Positions 8,098-16,596 of a DNA stretch of 64,000 nucleotides are shown here, piece by piece. The DNA is taken from assembly GCA_902790325.1 (NCBI GenBank), contig CADARP010000009.1:7822-71821 (forward strand), read 5' to 3'. Both the position numbers and the translations under genes were made by a program. The notes beneath the pieces are model-generated. The model saw nothing but the letters and a program-made list of their open reading frames with translations, was not told the origin of the DNA and made no database searches. The first letter of the stretch is position 1. Every line of letters starts with the position of its first letter. Origin of the DNA: Oscillospiraceae bacterium. GTDB taxonomy: Bacteria > Bacillota > Clostridia > Oscillospirales > Acutalibacteraceae.

Positions 8098-10044
8098 ATG
8101 CCCCATCCTATCCACAAACTTTTTGAAACCGGCGTGCGGCTGTTTTTCGACAACATGGCAGCGGGCAAAACGCGCATGAAACGTGGTGCGCTCGGAATGG
8201 ATCTGCTGTGCAAGCGCCATTACGGTCTGACAGGTGTATTCGGCTGGGAAGGCGATGCGCATGCGCCGATTGCGTTCATCGACGGCAGCTTTCTGCTGCG
8301 AGATCGCGGCAACATGCTCGTGCATTTCGGCTTCACGGCAAAAGAGATCACGTCGAAGATCGACTGGTTTAACCGCGAGGATTTTCTGCCCTGTCTTGTC
8401 AGCCGATTCCGCGCGGGCGATACGGACGTTACGATCGAGAACTTCGCAGACAAGCTGGAACTGAACGGTCGGGATTACGTGGCGGCGTATGCGCGCCTGA
8501 CGCTGAAAAACCGCGGATCGATGCCCCGCGTCGTGCCGCCGGTGTCGTCGTTTCTGGAGCCGCTGACGCCGGTGCCGGAGTTTGTGCTGCCGGGCGAGAC
8601 GGCTGTGCTGGATTATGTCGTCGGTGCGGACCGTTTCGGCGGCAGGTATCCGTATCCGTCGGCGGAGGAGCTGCGTGCTGCCGGGGACTGGGACACGCAC
8701 TATGCGCACATGCGCGCGTATTGGCTCGATCGTCTGCGCGAACTTGTCGACCTCGAACTGCCGGACCCGGAGCTTGTCCATGCGGTGAAAGCGGGGTATA
8801 TCTACACCATGATCGTCAAGGACGGCGACCGGCTGCACGTTGGCGAAAACGGCTACGACGCGGTGTTCGATCACGACATCATCGGCATCACGGCGGCGCT
8901 GGTGACGATGGGCGACTTCCGCCATTTCGAGGCGTATACGAAGCACATTCTCGACAATGTCCAGTATCCGGACGCGCGGTGGAAATACAGCTATCCCTTC
9001 GCACTGTATCTCATGAAGACAGGGGATACGGATCTTCTGCGGCGGATGCTGCCGCAGATCCGGGAAAACACGCATACGATCGAAGCCGATCGAGGCGAAA
9101 GCGGCCTGATGCGCCGAACCAATGCGATCGACTCCCTCGGTATGTGGACGGTGGACAACTGGTCTGCGCTGACGGGTCTTTCGGCATACTATTATATTTG
9201 TAATACGTTGGGCGACACGCGGGAGGCTGCATGGGCGCGCGAGCAGTACGACAGTCTGCTGCATGCCTGGACAGCGCGCATGGACGTGCTTCGGCAGAAG
9301 AAAGGGATTCGCTATATCCCGATTTCCATGACAGAAGCAAACGAGACGGGACCGCGCGCGGATGTGCGCGACGCGAATGCGCTGTCGATGTTTCTGTTCG
9401 GCCGATGGGCGTGGGACGGCTATCTATTCGATATGCCGCAGCCGGATGCGCTGCCCGCATGGATCGACGAGACATACGACTATGTCGAAAAGCGCCGCGA
9501 GGGCGTGTCGGACAGCGTGTACAATTACGGCGGCTATCCGCACGGCTGGTACTGCAGCGCCTACAACGCCGGCTACGGCAGTGCGGCGCTGCGCGGCGAT
9601 CGGCACCGTGCGGCGGCGATCGAGGCGTACCGCTTTATGATCGGCCATGCCATGAGCGGACCATTTTCCTGGTGGGAGGGGGTCCACCCGCCGAAGGAGG
9701 AGAGTCCGTGGAACCGTCCGCATGCATCGGGCGGCGGCGGGTCGTGCCCGCATATGTGGGGACAGGCAACGGCAGCCAAGGCGCTGCTCGACGCGCTGCT
9801 GTCGGAAAAAGCGGACGGAACGCTGATCCTTTGCCGCGGCGTGCCGCAATCGTGGAAGCGCGCCGGAAACCGGATACGGCTTTTGCGTGTGCCGGTGTGC
9901 GGCGGACGTGTCGATTTTGAAATTTCGTATGAAGAAAATATACGCGTTGCGCTGACCGGTGCGGTCGGCGGGCGCCGGATCGTGCTGGACGACGCCGAGA
10001 TCTATGTTCCGCAGGGTGGAACAGAATGTCATTTTTCGTTATAA
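8098..10044 (+). CDS. Six-hairpin (alpha/alpha)6 glycosidase-like protein, cytoplasmic
   Basis: A 648-aa protein without signal peptide. An N-terminal beta-rich part (residues 1-210) is followed by a helical catalytic-type domain (about 220-560) of the six-hairpin glycosidase superfamily: the order of long helices and the aromatic/acidic runs (YDAVFDHDIIG, MWTVDNWSALTG, YPHGWYCSAYNAGYG, GPFSWWEGVHPP) fit that fold, followed by a C-terminal beta cap. I cannot assign a GH family from sight; the likely general acid/base would be Asp/Glu residues in those motifs. Start at 8098 from GGAGGTG at 8087-8093. It sits directly after a terminator with no obvious promoter of its own, so expression may depend on read-through. 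Confidence 0.7.
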   Translation: MPHPIHKLFETGVRLFFDNMAAGKTRMKRGALGMDLLCKRHYGLTGVFGWEGDAHAPIAFIDGSFLLRDRGNMLVHFGFTAKEITSKIDWFNREDFLPCLVSRFRAGDTDVTIENFADKLELNGRDYVAAYARLTLKNRGSMPRVVPPVSSFLEPLTPVPEFVLPGETAVLDYVVGADRFGGRYPYPSAEELRAAGDWDTHYAHMRAYWLDRLRELVDLELPDPELVHAVKAGYIYTMIVKDGDRLHVGENGYDAVFDHDIIGITAALVTMGDFRHFEAYTKHILDNVQYPDARWKYSYPFALYLMKTGDTDLLRRMLPQIRENTHTIEADRGESGLMRRTNAIDSLGMWTVDNWSALTGLSAYYYICNTLGDTREAAWAREQYDSLLHAWTARMDVLRQKKGIRYIPISMTEANETGPRADVRDANALSMFLFGRWAWDGYLFDMPQPDALPAWIDETYDYVEKRREGVSDSVYNYGGYPHGWYCSAYNAGYGSAALRGDRHRAAAIEAYRFMIGHAMSGPFSWWEGVHPPKEESPWNRPHASGGGGSCPHMWGQATAAKALLDALLSEKADGTLILCRGVPQSWKRAGNRIRLLRVPVCGGRVDFEISYEENIRVALTGAVGGRRIVLDDAEIYVPQGGTECHFSL

Positions 10045-10108
10045 TGCCTAATTTTTTTTACTTTGATTTAGATAAAGTCGGGAATTATGAAAAAAGTCAA
10101 AAAAAGTA

Positions 10109-10137
10109 TTGATTTTCGACTTCTAATATCTTATAAT
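10109..10137 (+). promoter_or_regulatory. Promoter for the 10186 gene
   Basis: TTGATT (10109-10114), 17 nt, TATAAT (10132-10137) in an A+T-rich patch that contrasts with the surrounding G+C-rich genes. Confidence 0.8.
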
Positions 10138-10185
10138 ACATTTGATTATATATGCAAAAAAGTGTCTTCCTGCAGGAGGGATTTC

Positions 10186-11394
10186 ATGGAGCGAAAAGCC
10201 TTCAATAAGCGTGTCGTCTCGTGCATCGTTGCGCTGGCGCTTGTTTTGTCGTGCTTTGTGACAGCGTTTGCCGGCACCTTCATCACCTTCAACGGCGACG
10301 GCGGCGACGGTAAGACGTCTCTGCGCATCACGACGAACGGCGGATTCACGTACAAGGTCACCAACGCCACGCCCATCACCACCTACAACATGTACGTCGG
10401 TTCGCCGCCCATGGGTACGCTTTGCACGTTCGAGGCGCTGGAGACGGTCGACGACGAAAGCGTCTTCCTGTACTGGAAGGATCAGATCTCCGGGCGCATC
10501 TATTCCTACGAGCGCACGATCCAGTTCGTCGCCGGCTCCCGCATGCATCTGCGTGCGGAGTTTGTGGATATCGACAGCGCCAGCCATTTCCTGACTTACG
10601 TCAACTACGGCGGCACGATTCTGCAGGACGCCAAAAAGAACCGCGGCGCGTCTTATCCGGTCGGCACGGTCGTTATGCCGCCGACGGACACCGATCTGCC
10701 GGGCTTTACGTTCAAGGGCTGGTCAAAGTATCCGCGCGACGTTGCGGACGATCCCAACGACCAGGTCATCTATCCGCAGTACGACGTCAACGACGAAACG
10801 TATACCGTCACCCTGACCGATGACAGCTACGCATCCGGCGCAGGCGAATACATGAACTTCCAGACCGTCAACCTGAAGGCGGAGGAAAAGAACGGCTCCG
10901 GCCAGAGCTTTTCCTACTGGCAGGACGAAAACGGTACGATCATCAGCTACGACCGCAACTACAGTTTCCGCATCAACTACAACATCACGCTCACGCCGGT
11001 GTTCGGCGTGACTGTGACGGCTGAGCCGGTCGTCCGCATTTCAAAGGTCTACCGCGATACGGCGAATGCGAAGATCACTTTCTACGCCGAGCGCAGCGTG
11101 CCCGACACGTACAAAGTTGTCTCGCACGGCATCGTGCTGGCGTATAAGGACGGCGTGACCGACTTCCCGCTGACTGTCTCCAACGGCATCGACGCGGCGA
11201 CGTCCAGCGGCAAGGTGCGCAAGGCGTACGGCGACTCCAACGAGCTGTGCGGCACGTTCTCTCTTGCCAAGGGTTCGATCGGCAACACCGATCCCGTCAA
11301 GGCGCGTCCCTTCGTGGTTGTCGAGGACGGCGAGGGTGCCCAGTTCGTGGTATACGGCGACGAAGTGCTCACGACCAACGGCGCCGCAGGATAA
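10186..11394 (+). CDS. Secreted InlB-type repeat protein with shared C-terminal module
   Basis: A 402-aa exported protein. The ATG at 10186 follows AGGAGGG by 5 nt; an earlier in-frame ATG (10087) is ignored because it lies upstream of the promoter. Signal peptide at residues 1-27 (cleavage near VTAFA). Contains beta-repeat units of the Listeria-Bacteroides (InlB B-repeat) type, recognisable by GFTFKGWSKYP and by the evenly spaced strand pattern. The last 120 residues (from VVRISKVYRDT) form an Ig-like module whose topology is echoed at the C-termini of the 11480 and 24117 proteins. No sortase motif or dockerin. Probably extracellular adhesion or structure; function unknown. Confidence 0.8.
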   Translation: MERKAFNKRVVSCIVALALVLSCFVTAFAGTFITFNGDGGDGKTSLRITTNGGFTYKVTNATPITTYNMYVGSPPMGTLCTFEALETVDDESVFLYWKDQISGRIYSYERTIQFVAGSRMHLRAEFVDIDSASHFLTYVNYGGTILQDAKKNRGASYPVGTVVMPPTDTDLPGFTFKGWSKYPRDVADDPNDQVIYPQYDVNDETYTVTLTDDSYASGAGEYMNFQTVNLKAEEKNGSGQSFSYWQDENGTIISYDRNYSFRINYNITLTPVFGVTVTAEPVVRISKVYRDTANAKITFYAERSVPDTYKVVSHGIVLAYKDGVTDFPLTVSNGIDAATSSGKVRKAYGDSNELCGTFSLAKGSIGNTDPVKARPFVVVEDGEGAQFVVYGDEVLTTNGAAG

Positions 11395-11411
11395 CGCGAA
11401 AACGGAATAAA

Positions 11412-11441
11412 GCGGGAGAAAGTGCAGCAAACCTCTCCCGC
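11412..11441 (+). other. Intercistronic stem-loop
   Basis: GCGGGAGA / TCTCCCGC, 8-bp perfect stem with a 14-nt loop, not followed by a T run. It lies between the 10186 and 11480 genes and could be a weak terminator or an mRNA processing/stability element. Confidence 0.55.
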
Positions 11442-11479
11442 ATTAGATATTCAAAAATAAAAAAAGGAGATTGATACCC

Positions 11480-14400
11480 ATGAAAACAGCAAAACGTGTT
11501 CTCGCAGTCATGATTGCAGTTATCATGATCGTCGGCACTTGTGCCGTCGCGGCTTCCGCTGCTACCACGCTTCAGGCGAAGATCGATGCAGCTGCTGCCG
11601 GTTCTACTGTTACTCTTGATGCGGCGTACACAATCGAGTCCGTGAAGATCAACAAGGACATCACGATCGACCTGAACGGCAACGTGCTTCGCGGTGTTGA
11701 GGGCAAGCCTGCCATCAGCATCACCGGCGGTAATGTCACCGTGACCAACGGCCAGGTCCTTTCCCGCTATCCCGAAATGGCGAGCGCGGAGATGATCCAG
11801 CACGTGTTTGAGAACAGCCCGCCCGCAATCCGCATCAGCGGCGGTTCTCTGACCGTGGACGGCTGCCGCATCGTCGGCGGTATGGTCCGTGTTCCGACCA
11901 CTCCGGTCAACGACCCCGTCCTTGTTCCCTCCGGCAGCGGCATCCAGTCCTATAAGGGCGCCACTGTCACCCTGAAGCGCACCTCCATCTACGGCGACTA
12001 CGGCGTCAACAATGCGGTTCGTCAGAACCCCGCAGGCGGCGTTGTCACCATTGAGGACGCACTCATCGCTTCCTACACCAAGGCTGTCAAGGGCAGCTAT
12101 GTTGTTGCGGAAGGCTCCGAAGAGATCGTTGCTGCCGATCGTATCGCGGGCGTCCTGAACGACGGCATCACGCTGGAACCCGGTGAGAAGGAACTTGTCA
12201 ACAACTTCTTTGACGAGAGAGTCATCATCGTCACCAAGACGGCTGAAGAGCTGACGACCGTGCTCGATGAAAATCTTCCTCTGGTCACCAAGACCCAGGG
12301 CGTCAGCATCGCGGAAGTCGACGCTCCCATCCTGGACTACACCTGGGAAAACACGAAGGGCACCGACTGCTCCTACAGACTGGTTCCCGAAGCGATCAAG
12401 CAGACCGACGGCACGTGGGCAGAGCTTGACAGCGTCCAGGCAGAACTCGTCAACGAGGATTGCCCGATGCGTTATCGCGTCCATTTCCAGATCGGGGACG
12501 AAGCGCTTCCTTACATTGAGTCCATCACCAAGACCGGTGAAGAGAATCCGCTTGACGGCGTTCTCGGCTGGGCCGGCCAGGAGCTTAACAGCTTCTACAA
12601 GGCCTACACAGGCAAGAACAGCAACGGCTATGTCGACACCTATGATGAGCTGATTGAAGAACTCGGCGGTCTGATGAAGACCATCGACTCCCTCGGCAAC
12701 AAGACCGTCAAAGAACTTCTCGGTCTGAGCGACGAAGAGGCTGCGCAGGCTGACGTCTCCGGCTACATCAAGGAGATGGAAGTGTATCAGCAGCTCCAGC
12801 AGAAGCTGTATCTGCTCGCCGGTGCGACCGGCTTCAACGCGAAGTATCCGGACGGCTCCTACACCTTCACCGAAGACACCTGGCACAACATTTTCGGCGA
12901 TACGGCAATGCCTGAATATGTCGGCACGCTCGACAGAGTTCAGGCGCTGAAGGATCAGCTTGAAGAAATCCTCGGCGCGCGCATGTTCATGAACACCGCT
13001 GCTTACGGCGACGCCGCTGTTTGGGCGATCGAGACTGCCTATCCGGCACTCATGACGGCGCTTGACGAAGCGATCGAAAGACTGACCGATCTCCAGGACT
13101 TCCTCAACGACGGCGATATGGCGAATTTGATCGCGTTTGCGGGCATCCAGAATCAGGTTGCCCTTCTTGACGAAGGCGTTGCGAACGCAACCCAGATCAA
13201 GGATATGCTCAATGACATCCTCGGCAACGGCGACGCAGCGGCTGCGGTCGATTATGCTACCGCGCATTCGGCTGAATTCAAGGGCTATGTCGACAAGGCT
13301 GTTGAAGTCATCGAGAATTGGCGCACCTACATCACGCCCGAGAAGTTCCTCGTCAATGACGAACAGACCGGCGCGATCAAGTACGTCACCACGTACAGCA
13401 CGCGCGGCCCGATCGAGATCGAAGAGATCGAAGGCGAAGGCAACCTGCACATCACGGTCAACGGCAGAGGTACTGTTGCTGTGGCGACTGACGTCGTCAA
13501 CACGACTGTCGACGGCGAAGCTTCTCTTCCCTTCGAGCACACCTTCACCCTGACCGGTACGCCGAAGAACGCGAACTATGAGTTCCTGTTCTGGGTCAAC
13601 AAGGAAGCCGGCGGCAACGGCCGTATCCTGACTTCCGAGCCGGTGTTCACGATGACAACCGACCTTGACAGAGACATCGAGGCTGTGTTCGGCCGCGTTG
13701 GTTCCGGTAATGCTTACTTCACCAACCCGACCGGTGACATCACCTTTATTTCGCCTGTCGTTGATAACATCGCTGCGGTCGAAGAGACCAGACCTTATGT
13801 CGCCGGCTACGGCTTCGTGGGTTGGCCGAATGCAGATGCGGACGGCGTGGATCTCACTGCAGCTACCACAGACTACTTCACCGGCAATTCCGCGTTTGCT
13901 ACGCTGAATGCTTACTACGGCGAAGCTGGCGCGAATCTGTTTGTCAGACCCGGTTCCTCCAGCTACATCATCACCCCCGTGTTCTCCAAGAGCGGCGGCT
14001 ACACGGCCACCTTCATTGACGGCGAAGACACTTGGGTCGGCGAAGGTAACTACTCCGATATCGCTACGCATACGGCGAAGAACGGTAATTACTGGATCCT
14101 GGACGGCACGGACAGGATCGTCTGCGTCAATCCGGATTTCCCGTACCAGATGATCGATAATCCGACGTTCCGCTCTGTCGCTGGCGAGTGCCCGGTTGAC
14201 ACGGTCACCAACACGACTGTCAGAGTTGAGAACGGCAGCGCTGTCTTCTACATCGAGAGATCGACCAAGAAGACGATCAAGCAGGTCGGTATGGTTTACT
14301 CCTTCGCGGACAGCACGCCTTCCTTCGGTGAGGAGAACTGCTATCTGATCACGGCTAAGAACACGAACAAGACCGGTCTGTTTGCACCGTCTGTTCCGAT

Positions 14401-14500
14401 CGCTGCTCTCGGCAATTCTACGATCTACGGTGTTGCTTACATCGAGTTCGCTGACGGCACCTACTACGAGAGCCCCGTCGTGTTCCAGTATCCGGGCTGA
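11480..14500 (+). CDS. Large secreted beta-helix / InlB-repeat surface protein
   Basis: A 1006-aa exported protein. ATG at 11480 with AAAAGGAGA upstream; an in-frame TTG at 11471 is too close to the binding site. Signal peptide 1-28 (cleavage near AASA). Residues 30-200 show regularly spaced short hydrophobic strands (TIDLNGNVL, AISITGGNVTV, RISGGSLTV) typical of a right-handed parallel beta-helix. The middle (about 340-640) is helical. Residues about 660-740 contain a bacterial-repeat unit (YEFLFWVNKEAGG pattern), followed by a C-terminal Ig-like module (VRVENGSAVFYIERS to the end) shared in outline with the 10186 and 24117 proteins. No catalytic residues recognised. Possibly co-transcribed with 10186. 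Confidence 0.8.
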   Translation: MKTAKRVLAVMIAVIMIVGTCAVAASAATTLQAKIDAAAAGSTVTLDAAYTIESVKINKDITIDLNGNVLRGVEGKPAISITGGNVTVTNGQVLSRYPEMASAEMIQHVFENSPPAIRISGGSLTVDGCRIVGGMVRVPTTPVNDPVLVPSGSGIQSYKGATVTLKRTSIYGDYGVNNAVRQNPAGGVVTIEDALIASYTKAVKGSYVVAEGSEEIVAADRIAGVLNDGITLEPGEKELVNNFFDERVIIVTKTAEELTTVLDENLPLVTKTQGVSIAEVDAPILDYTWENTKGTDCSYRLVPEAIKQTDGTWAELDSVQAELVNEDCPMRYRVHFQIGDEALPYIESITKTGEENPLDGVLGWAGQELNSFYKAYTGKNSNGYVDTYDELIEELGGLMKTIDSLGNKTVKELLGLSDEEAAQADVSGYIKEMEVYQQLQQKLYLLAGATGFNAKYPDGSYTFTEDTWHNIFGDTAMPEYVGTLDRVQALKDQLEEILGARMFMNTAAYGDAAVWAIETAYPALMTALDEAIERLTDLQDFLNDGDMANLIAFAGIQNQVALLDEGVANATQIKDMLNDILGNGDAAAAVDYATAHSAEFKGYVDKAVEVIENWRTYITPEKFLVNDEQTGAIKYVTTYSTRGPIEIEEIEGEGNLHITVNGRGTVAVATDVVNTTVDGEASLPFEHTFTLTGTPKNANYEFLFWVNKEAGGNGRILTSEPVFTMTTDLDRDIEAVFGRVGSGNAYFTNPTGDITFISPVVDNIAAVEETRPYVAGYGFVGWPNADADGVDLTAATTDYFTGNSAFATLNAYYGEAGANLFVRPGSSSYIITPVFSKSGGYTATFIDGEDTWVGEGNYSDIATHTAKNGNYWILDGTDRIVCVNPDFPYQMIDNPTFRSVAGECPVDTVTNTTVRVENGSAVFYIERSTKKTIKQVGMVYSFADSTPSFGEENCYLITAKNTNKTGLFAPSVPIAALGNSTIYGVAYIEFADGTYYESPVVFQYPG

Positions 14501-14548
14501 TAAATCCAGCTTATTGATTCTGTGATCACAAACACACATTAAAACAAA

Positions 14549-14574
14549 GGGCAGGCAGTTTCGGCTGCCTGCCC
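14549..14574 (+). terminator. Strong hairpin, probable terminator
   Basis: 10-bp perfect stem GGGCAGGCAG / CTGCCTGCCC with a 6-nt loop, 49 nt after the 11480 gene. Only a weak T stretch follows (ATTCCCTTG), so termination efficiency is uncertain. Confidence 0.65.
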
Positions 14575-14659
14575 ATTCCCTTGATACGGCGGTTTCGTTT
14601 GGCACGGACGCACTCGCGCAGCGCGTTCCTGCGAGACGGAAATCCTCGATCATCAGAAC

Positions 14660-14800
14660 ATTTTGCGGGATAAATGCATTTCGCTGCGTTTGCATGCAGG
14701 GCGAATGCCTGCCGCGAAAGAATAGGATATTTTCGGCGGCACGGATGTATCCGCGTCATACTCCCGAATAGCACACGCGGCATAGACCGTCCCGCAAAAT
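14660..14800. repeat. 141-bp element bounded by 11-bp inverted repeats
   Basis: ATTTTGCGGGA at 14660-14670 is the exact reverse complement of TCCCGCAAAAT at 14790-14800. Smaller inverted repeats are nested inside (GCAGG/CCTGC at 14694-14710; CCGCGT/ACGCGG at about 14751-14780). I see no convincing promoter here. It fills most of the 353-nt gap between the 11480 gene and the peptide-cassette genes. Could be a structured leader RNA or a small non-autonomous mobile element. Confidence 0.5.
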
Positions 14801-14853
14801 CCGTGATGAACCGAAATCCAGCGCACGATCCAAAGCACGAAAGGGGAAAACCA

Positions 14854-15561
14854 ATGCCCTGCTACAACATTGCCGGCATTCCGGTTAGCTATGACGCATT
14901 GTATCCGACGACGAGAACGCGCAGCGAAAAATACAGATGCGCGCCGACGTCGGCAGCTTTTCCCATTTCTGTTCCGCCGGAGGAGATCGCCGCGCTGCGC
15001 GAAGAGACGCCGCTGCTGACGGACGATCTTCGTGAGTATATGTGCATCGGCAAGCGCTTTTATGAGTATCTGATCTCCCGCGGCGGGATGATGCTGCATG
15101 CGTCCGCTGTTGTTGTTGACGGCGAGGCGTATCTCTTCTCTGCGCCGAGCGGTACCGGCAAATCGACGCATACCGCGCTCTGGCTGCAACGGTTTCCCGG
15201 CAGCTATATTCTCAACGACGACAAGCCTGCGCTCTTTTTGCGCGACGGGCACGTATTTGCGGCCGGTACGCCGTTCAGCGGCAAATTTGACGAGAGCGTC
15301 AATACGGTCGTGCCGCTGCGCGCGATCGCGTTTCTTGCCCGCAGCGCGGACAACCGGATCGAACCCGTTGACGATAGGCGAGCGCTGTATGAGCTGCTCA
15401 ACCAGACGACCCGTCCGGCGGACGTGGCGCTGTACACGCGCCTTCTGCAAAATACGGCAGGTGTGATCGAAAAAACACCGATTTACAGACTCTATTGCAA
15501 CATGGATCTGCGCGCGGCCGAGGTCGCGTACGAGACCATGCGGAAAGGGGAAAAATCATGA
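14854..15561 (+). CDS. HprK-like P-loop protein of a PqqD/peptidase cassette
   Basis: A 235-aa cytoplasmic protein. Walker A at residues 97-105 (APSGTGKST) preceded by the HPr-kinase-like lead-in MLHASAVVVDGEAYLF, and a Walker B-like LNDDKPALF about 25 residues later. This is the nucleotide-binding core of the HPr kinase/PEP-carboxykinase fold, but the N-terminal HprK domain is absent, so it is not a genuine HprK. Such short HprK-like proteins are known next to PqqD proteins in RiPP-type clusters. ATG at 14854 follows AAGGGG at 7 nt. It overlaps the next gene by ATGA (translational coupling). Substrate unknown. Confidence 0.75.
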   Translation: MPCYNIAGIPVSYDALYPTTRTRSEKYRCAPTSAAFPISVPPEEIAALREETPLLTDDLREYMCIGKRFYEYLISRGGMMLHASAVVVDGEAYLFSAPSGTGKSTHTALWLQRFPGSYILNDDKPALFLRDGHVFAAGTPFSGKFDESVNTVVPLRAIAFLARSADNRIEPVDDRRALYELLNQTTRPADVALYTRLLQNTAGVIEKTPIYRLYCNMDLRAAEVAYETMRKGEKS

Positions 15562-15818
15562 GGATCAAGGACGGCCTTCTTTTGTGCAAGGTGGGCGACA
15601 GCAGTGTTGTAATGGCGACAGGGTCAAGCATGCATCTGCAGGGTCTCACGACGCTCAATGAAACCGGTGAGTTTATCTGGTCGCAGCTCACGACCGATAC
15701 GGACGAGGATACGGTCGTGCGCAATATGTGCGACGCTTTCGAGGTGGACGAGCAGACGGCGCGCGCGGACGTGCACGCGTTTTTGCAGATGCTGCAGAAC
15801 GCGGACTTTCTCGTTTGA
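15558..15818 (+). CDS. PqqD-like protein 1 (RRE-type peptide-binding domain)
   Basis: An 86-aa protein with the PqqD family pattern: a short beta hairpin, then LNETGEFIW, an acidic linker and a winged-helix part ending with Asp-Val (ARADVHAFLQML). PqqD domains (RiPP recognition elements) bind leader peptides and hand them to modifying enzymes. ATGA overlap with the gene upstream; 13 nt before the next start. Same family as the following gene but clearly diverged, so the two may bind different partners or act as a heterodimer (inference). Confidence 0.8.
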   Translation: MRIKDGLLLCKVGDSSVVMATGSSMHLQGLTTLNETGEFIWSQLTTDTDEDTVVRNMCDAFEVDEQTARADVHAFLQMLQNADFLV

Positions 15819-15831
15819 AAGGAGAATGTGC

Positions 15832-16089
15832 TTGAAACTCAGTTCGGATTTTCAAACGATCGAGGTTGACGGCAAACGGTATCTGACGTCGGCCGTGCGC
15901 GGATTTGACGCGCAGATCGCCTGCAACGAAACCGCATCGTTCGTGCTCGGAAAACTCCGGCACAGGACAAGCGAAAAGGCGATCGTCAAGGCGATGAGCC
16001 GCGCGTTCGACGCACCGGCTGAGGAGATCCGTTCGGACGTGCATGATCTGCTCGAGCAGCTGCGCCGGATCGGCGCGCTAAAAGAATGA
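15832..16089 (+). CDS. PqqD-like protein 2
   Basis: An 85-aa second PqqD-like protein with the same landmarks (CNETASFVL, then EEIRSDVHDLLEQL). TTG at 15832 is chosen as start because GAAAGGAG ends 7 nt before it; an in-frame ATG at 15826 would be only 1 nt from the binding site. Ends in an ATGA overlap with the peptidase gene, so four genes in a row are translationally coupled. Confidence 0.75.
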   Translation: MKLSSDFQTIEVDGKRYLTSAVRGFDAQIACNETASFVLGKLRHRTSEKAIVKAMSRAFDAPAEEIRSDVHDLLEQLRRIGALKE

Positions 16090-16553
16090 GCGCGCGTGAG
16101 AGCGGCGCTTTCGAGCAGACGCTGCAGACCGAAGGCGTGCTTTTTTATCGCATCGAGGGCGTGAGCATGCAGCCGATGCTGCGCCAGAAGCGCGACGCTG
16201 TTGTCATACGCCTGCCGCAGGGACGCTTGAAAAAGCTGGACGTCGCCCTCTACCGCCGTGCAAGCGGGAAATACGTGATGCACCGCGTCGTGCGTGTGCT
16301 GCCGGACGGATATGTCATCCGCGGCGACAACTGCTTCTTTGACGAGACGGACATCACCGACCGCGAGATCATCGGTGTGCTGACCGCCTTTGTCCGCAAG
16401 GGCAGGGAGCGCGAGGCGGACGACCGGCTGTACCGCCTGTATGCGCATCTGTGGGTCGCGAGCTATCCGCTGCGCCGGATTCTTCACAAGTGCAAGGGGT
16501 TTCTCACCGAAGGCATATGGGCGCATCTCTCCAATCGAAGAAGACATAAATAA
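16086..16553 (+). CDS. Soluble S26/S24-type serine peptidase
   Basis: A 155-aa protein with signal-peptidase-I-like motifs: GVSMQPML with the candidate nucleophile Ser (about residue 29), YVMHRVV with a His where SipW/Sec11-type enzymes carry their general base, and RGDNCFFDETD matching the GDN...D box. It therefore resembles the Ser-His-Asp branch rather than the Ser-Lys bacterial branch. There is no N-terminal membrane helix, so it is probably cytoplasmic and may cleave a leader peptide rather than signal peptides (inference). Last gene of the coupled cassette, followed by a strong terminator. Confidence 0.75.
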   Translation: MSARESGAFEQTLQTEGVLFYRIEGVSMQPMLRQKRDAVVIRLPQGRLKKLDVALYRRASGKYVMHRVVRVLPDGYVIRGDNCFFDETDITDREIIGVLTAFVRKGREREADDRLYRLYAHLWVASYPLRRILHKCKGFLTEGIWAHLSNRRRHK

Positions 16554-16557
16554 CAAA

Positions 16558-16585
16558 ACGGGCTGCCGCAAATGCGGCAGCCCGT
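16558..16585. terminator. Bidirectional terminator between convergent genes
   Basis: 13-bp perfect stem ACGGGCTGCCGCA / TGCGGCAGCCCGT with a 2-nt loop. On the minus strand it is followed by a T-rich run (TTTTGTTATTT); on the plus strand the tail is weaker. Serves the 16086 (+) and 16597 (-) genes. Confidence 0.8.
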
Positions 16586-16596
16586 TGGCTTACTCT

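Noticed and set aside
14674-14853. N-terminal extension of the HprK-like protein or a RiPP precursor in this frame
   Set aside because: The in-frame extension starts inside the inverted-repeat element with no ribosome binding site; the ATG at 14854 has one. The extension has Cys and Arg but no leader/core organisation.
14854-15561. Genuine HPr kinase/phosphorylase
   Set aside because: Only the C-terminal P-loop core is present; the N-terminal domain and the HprK signature C-terminus are not visible, and the neighbours are PqqD proteins, not ptsH or lgt.
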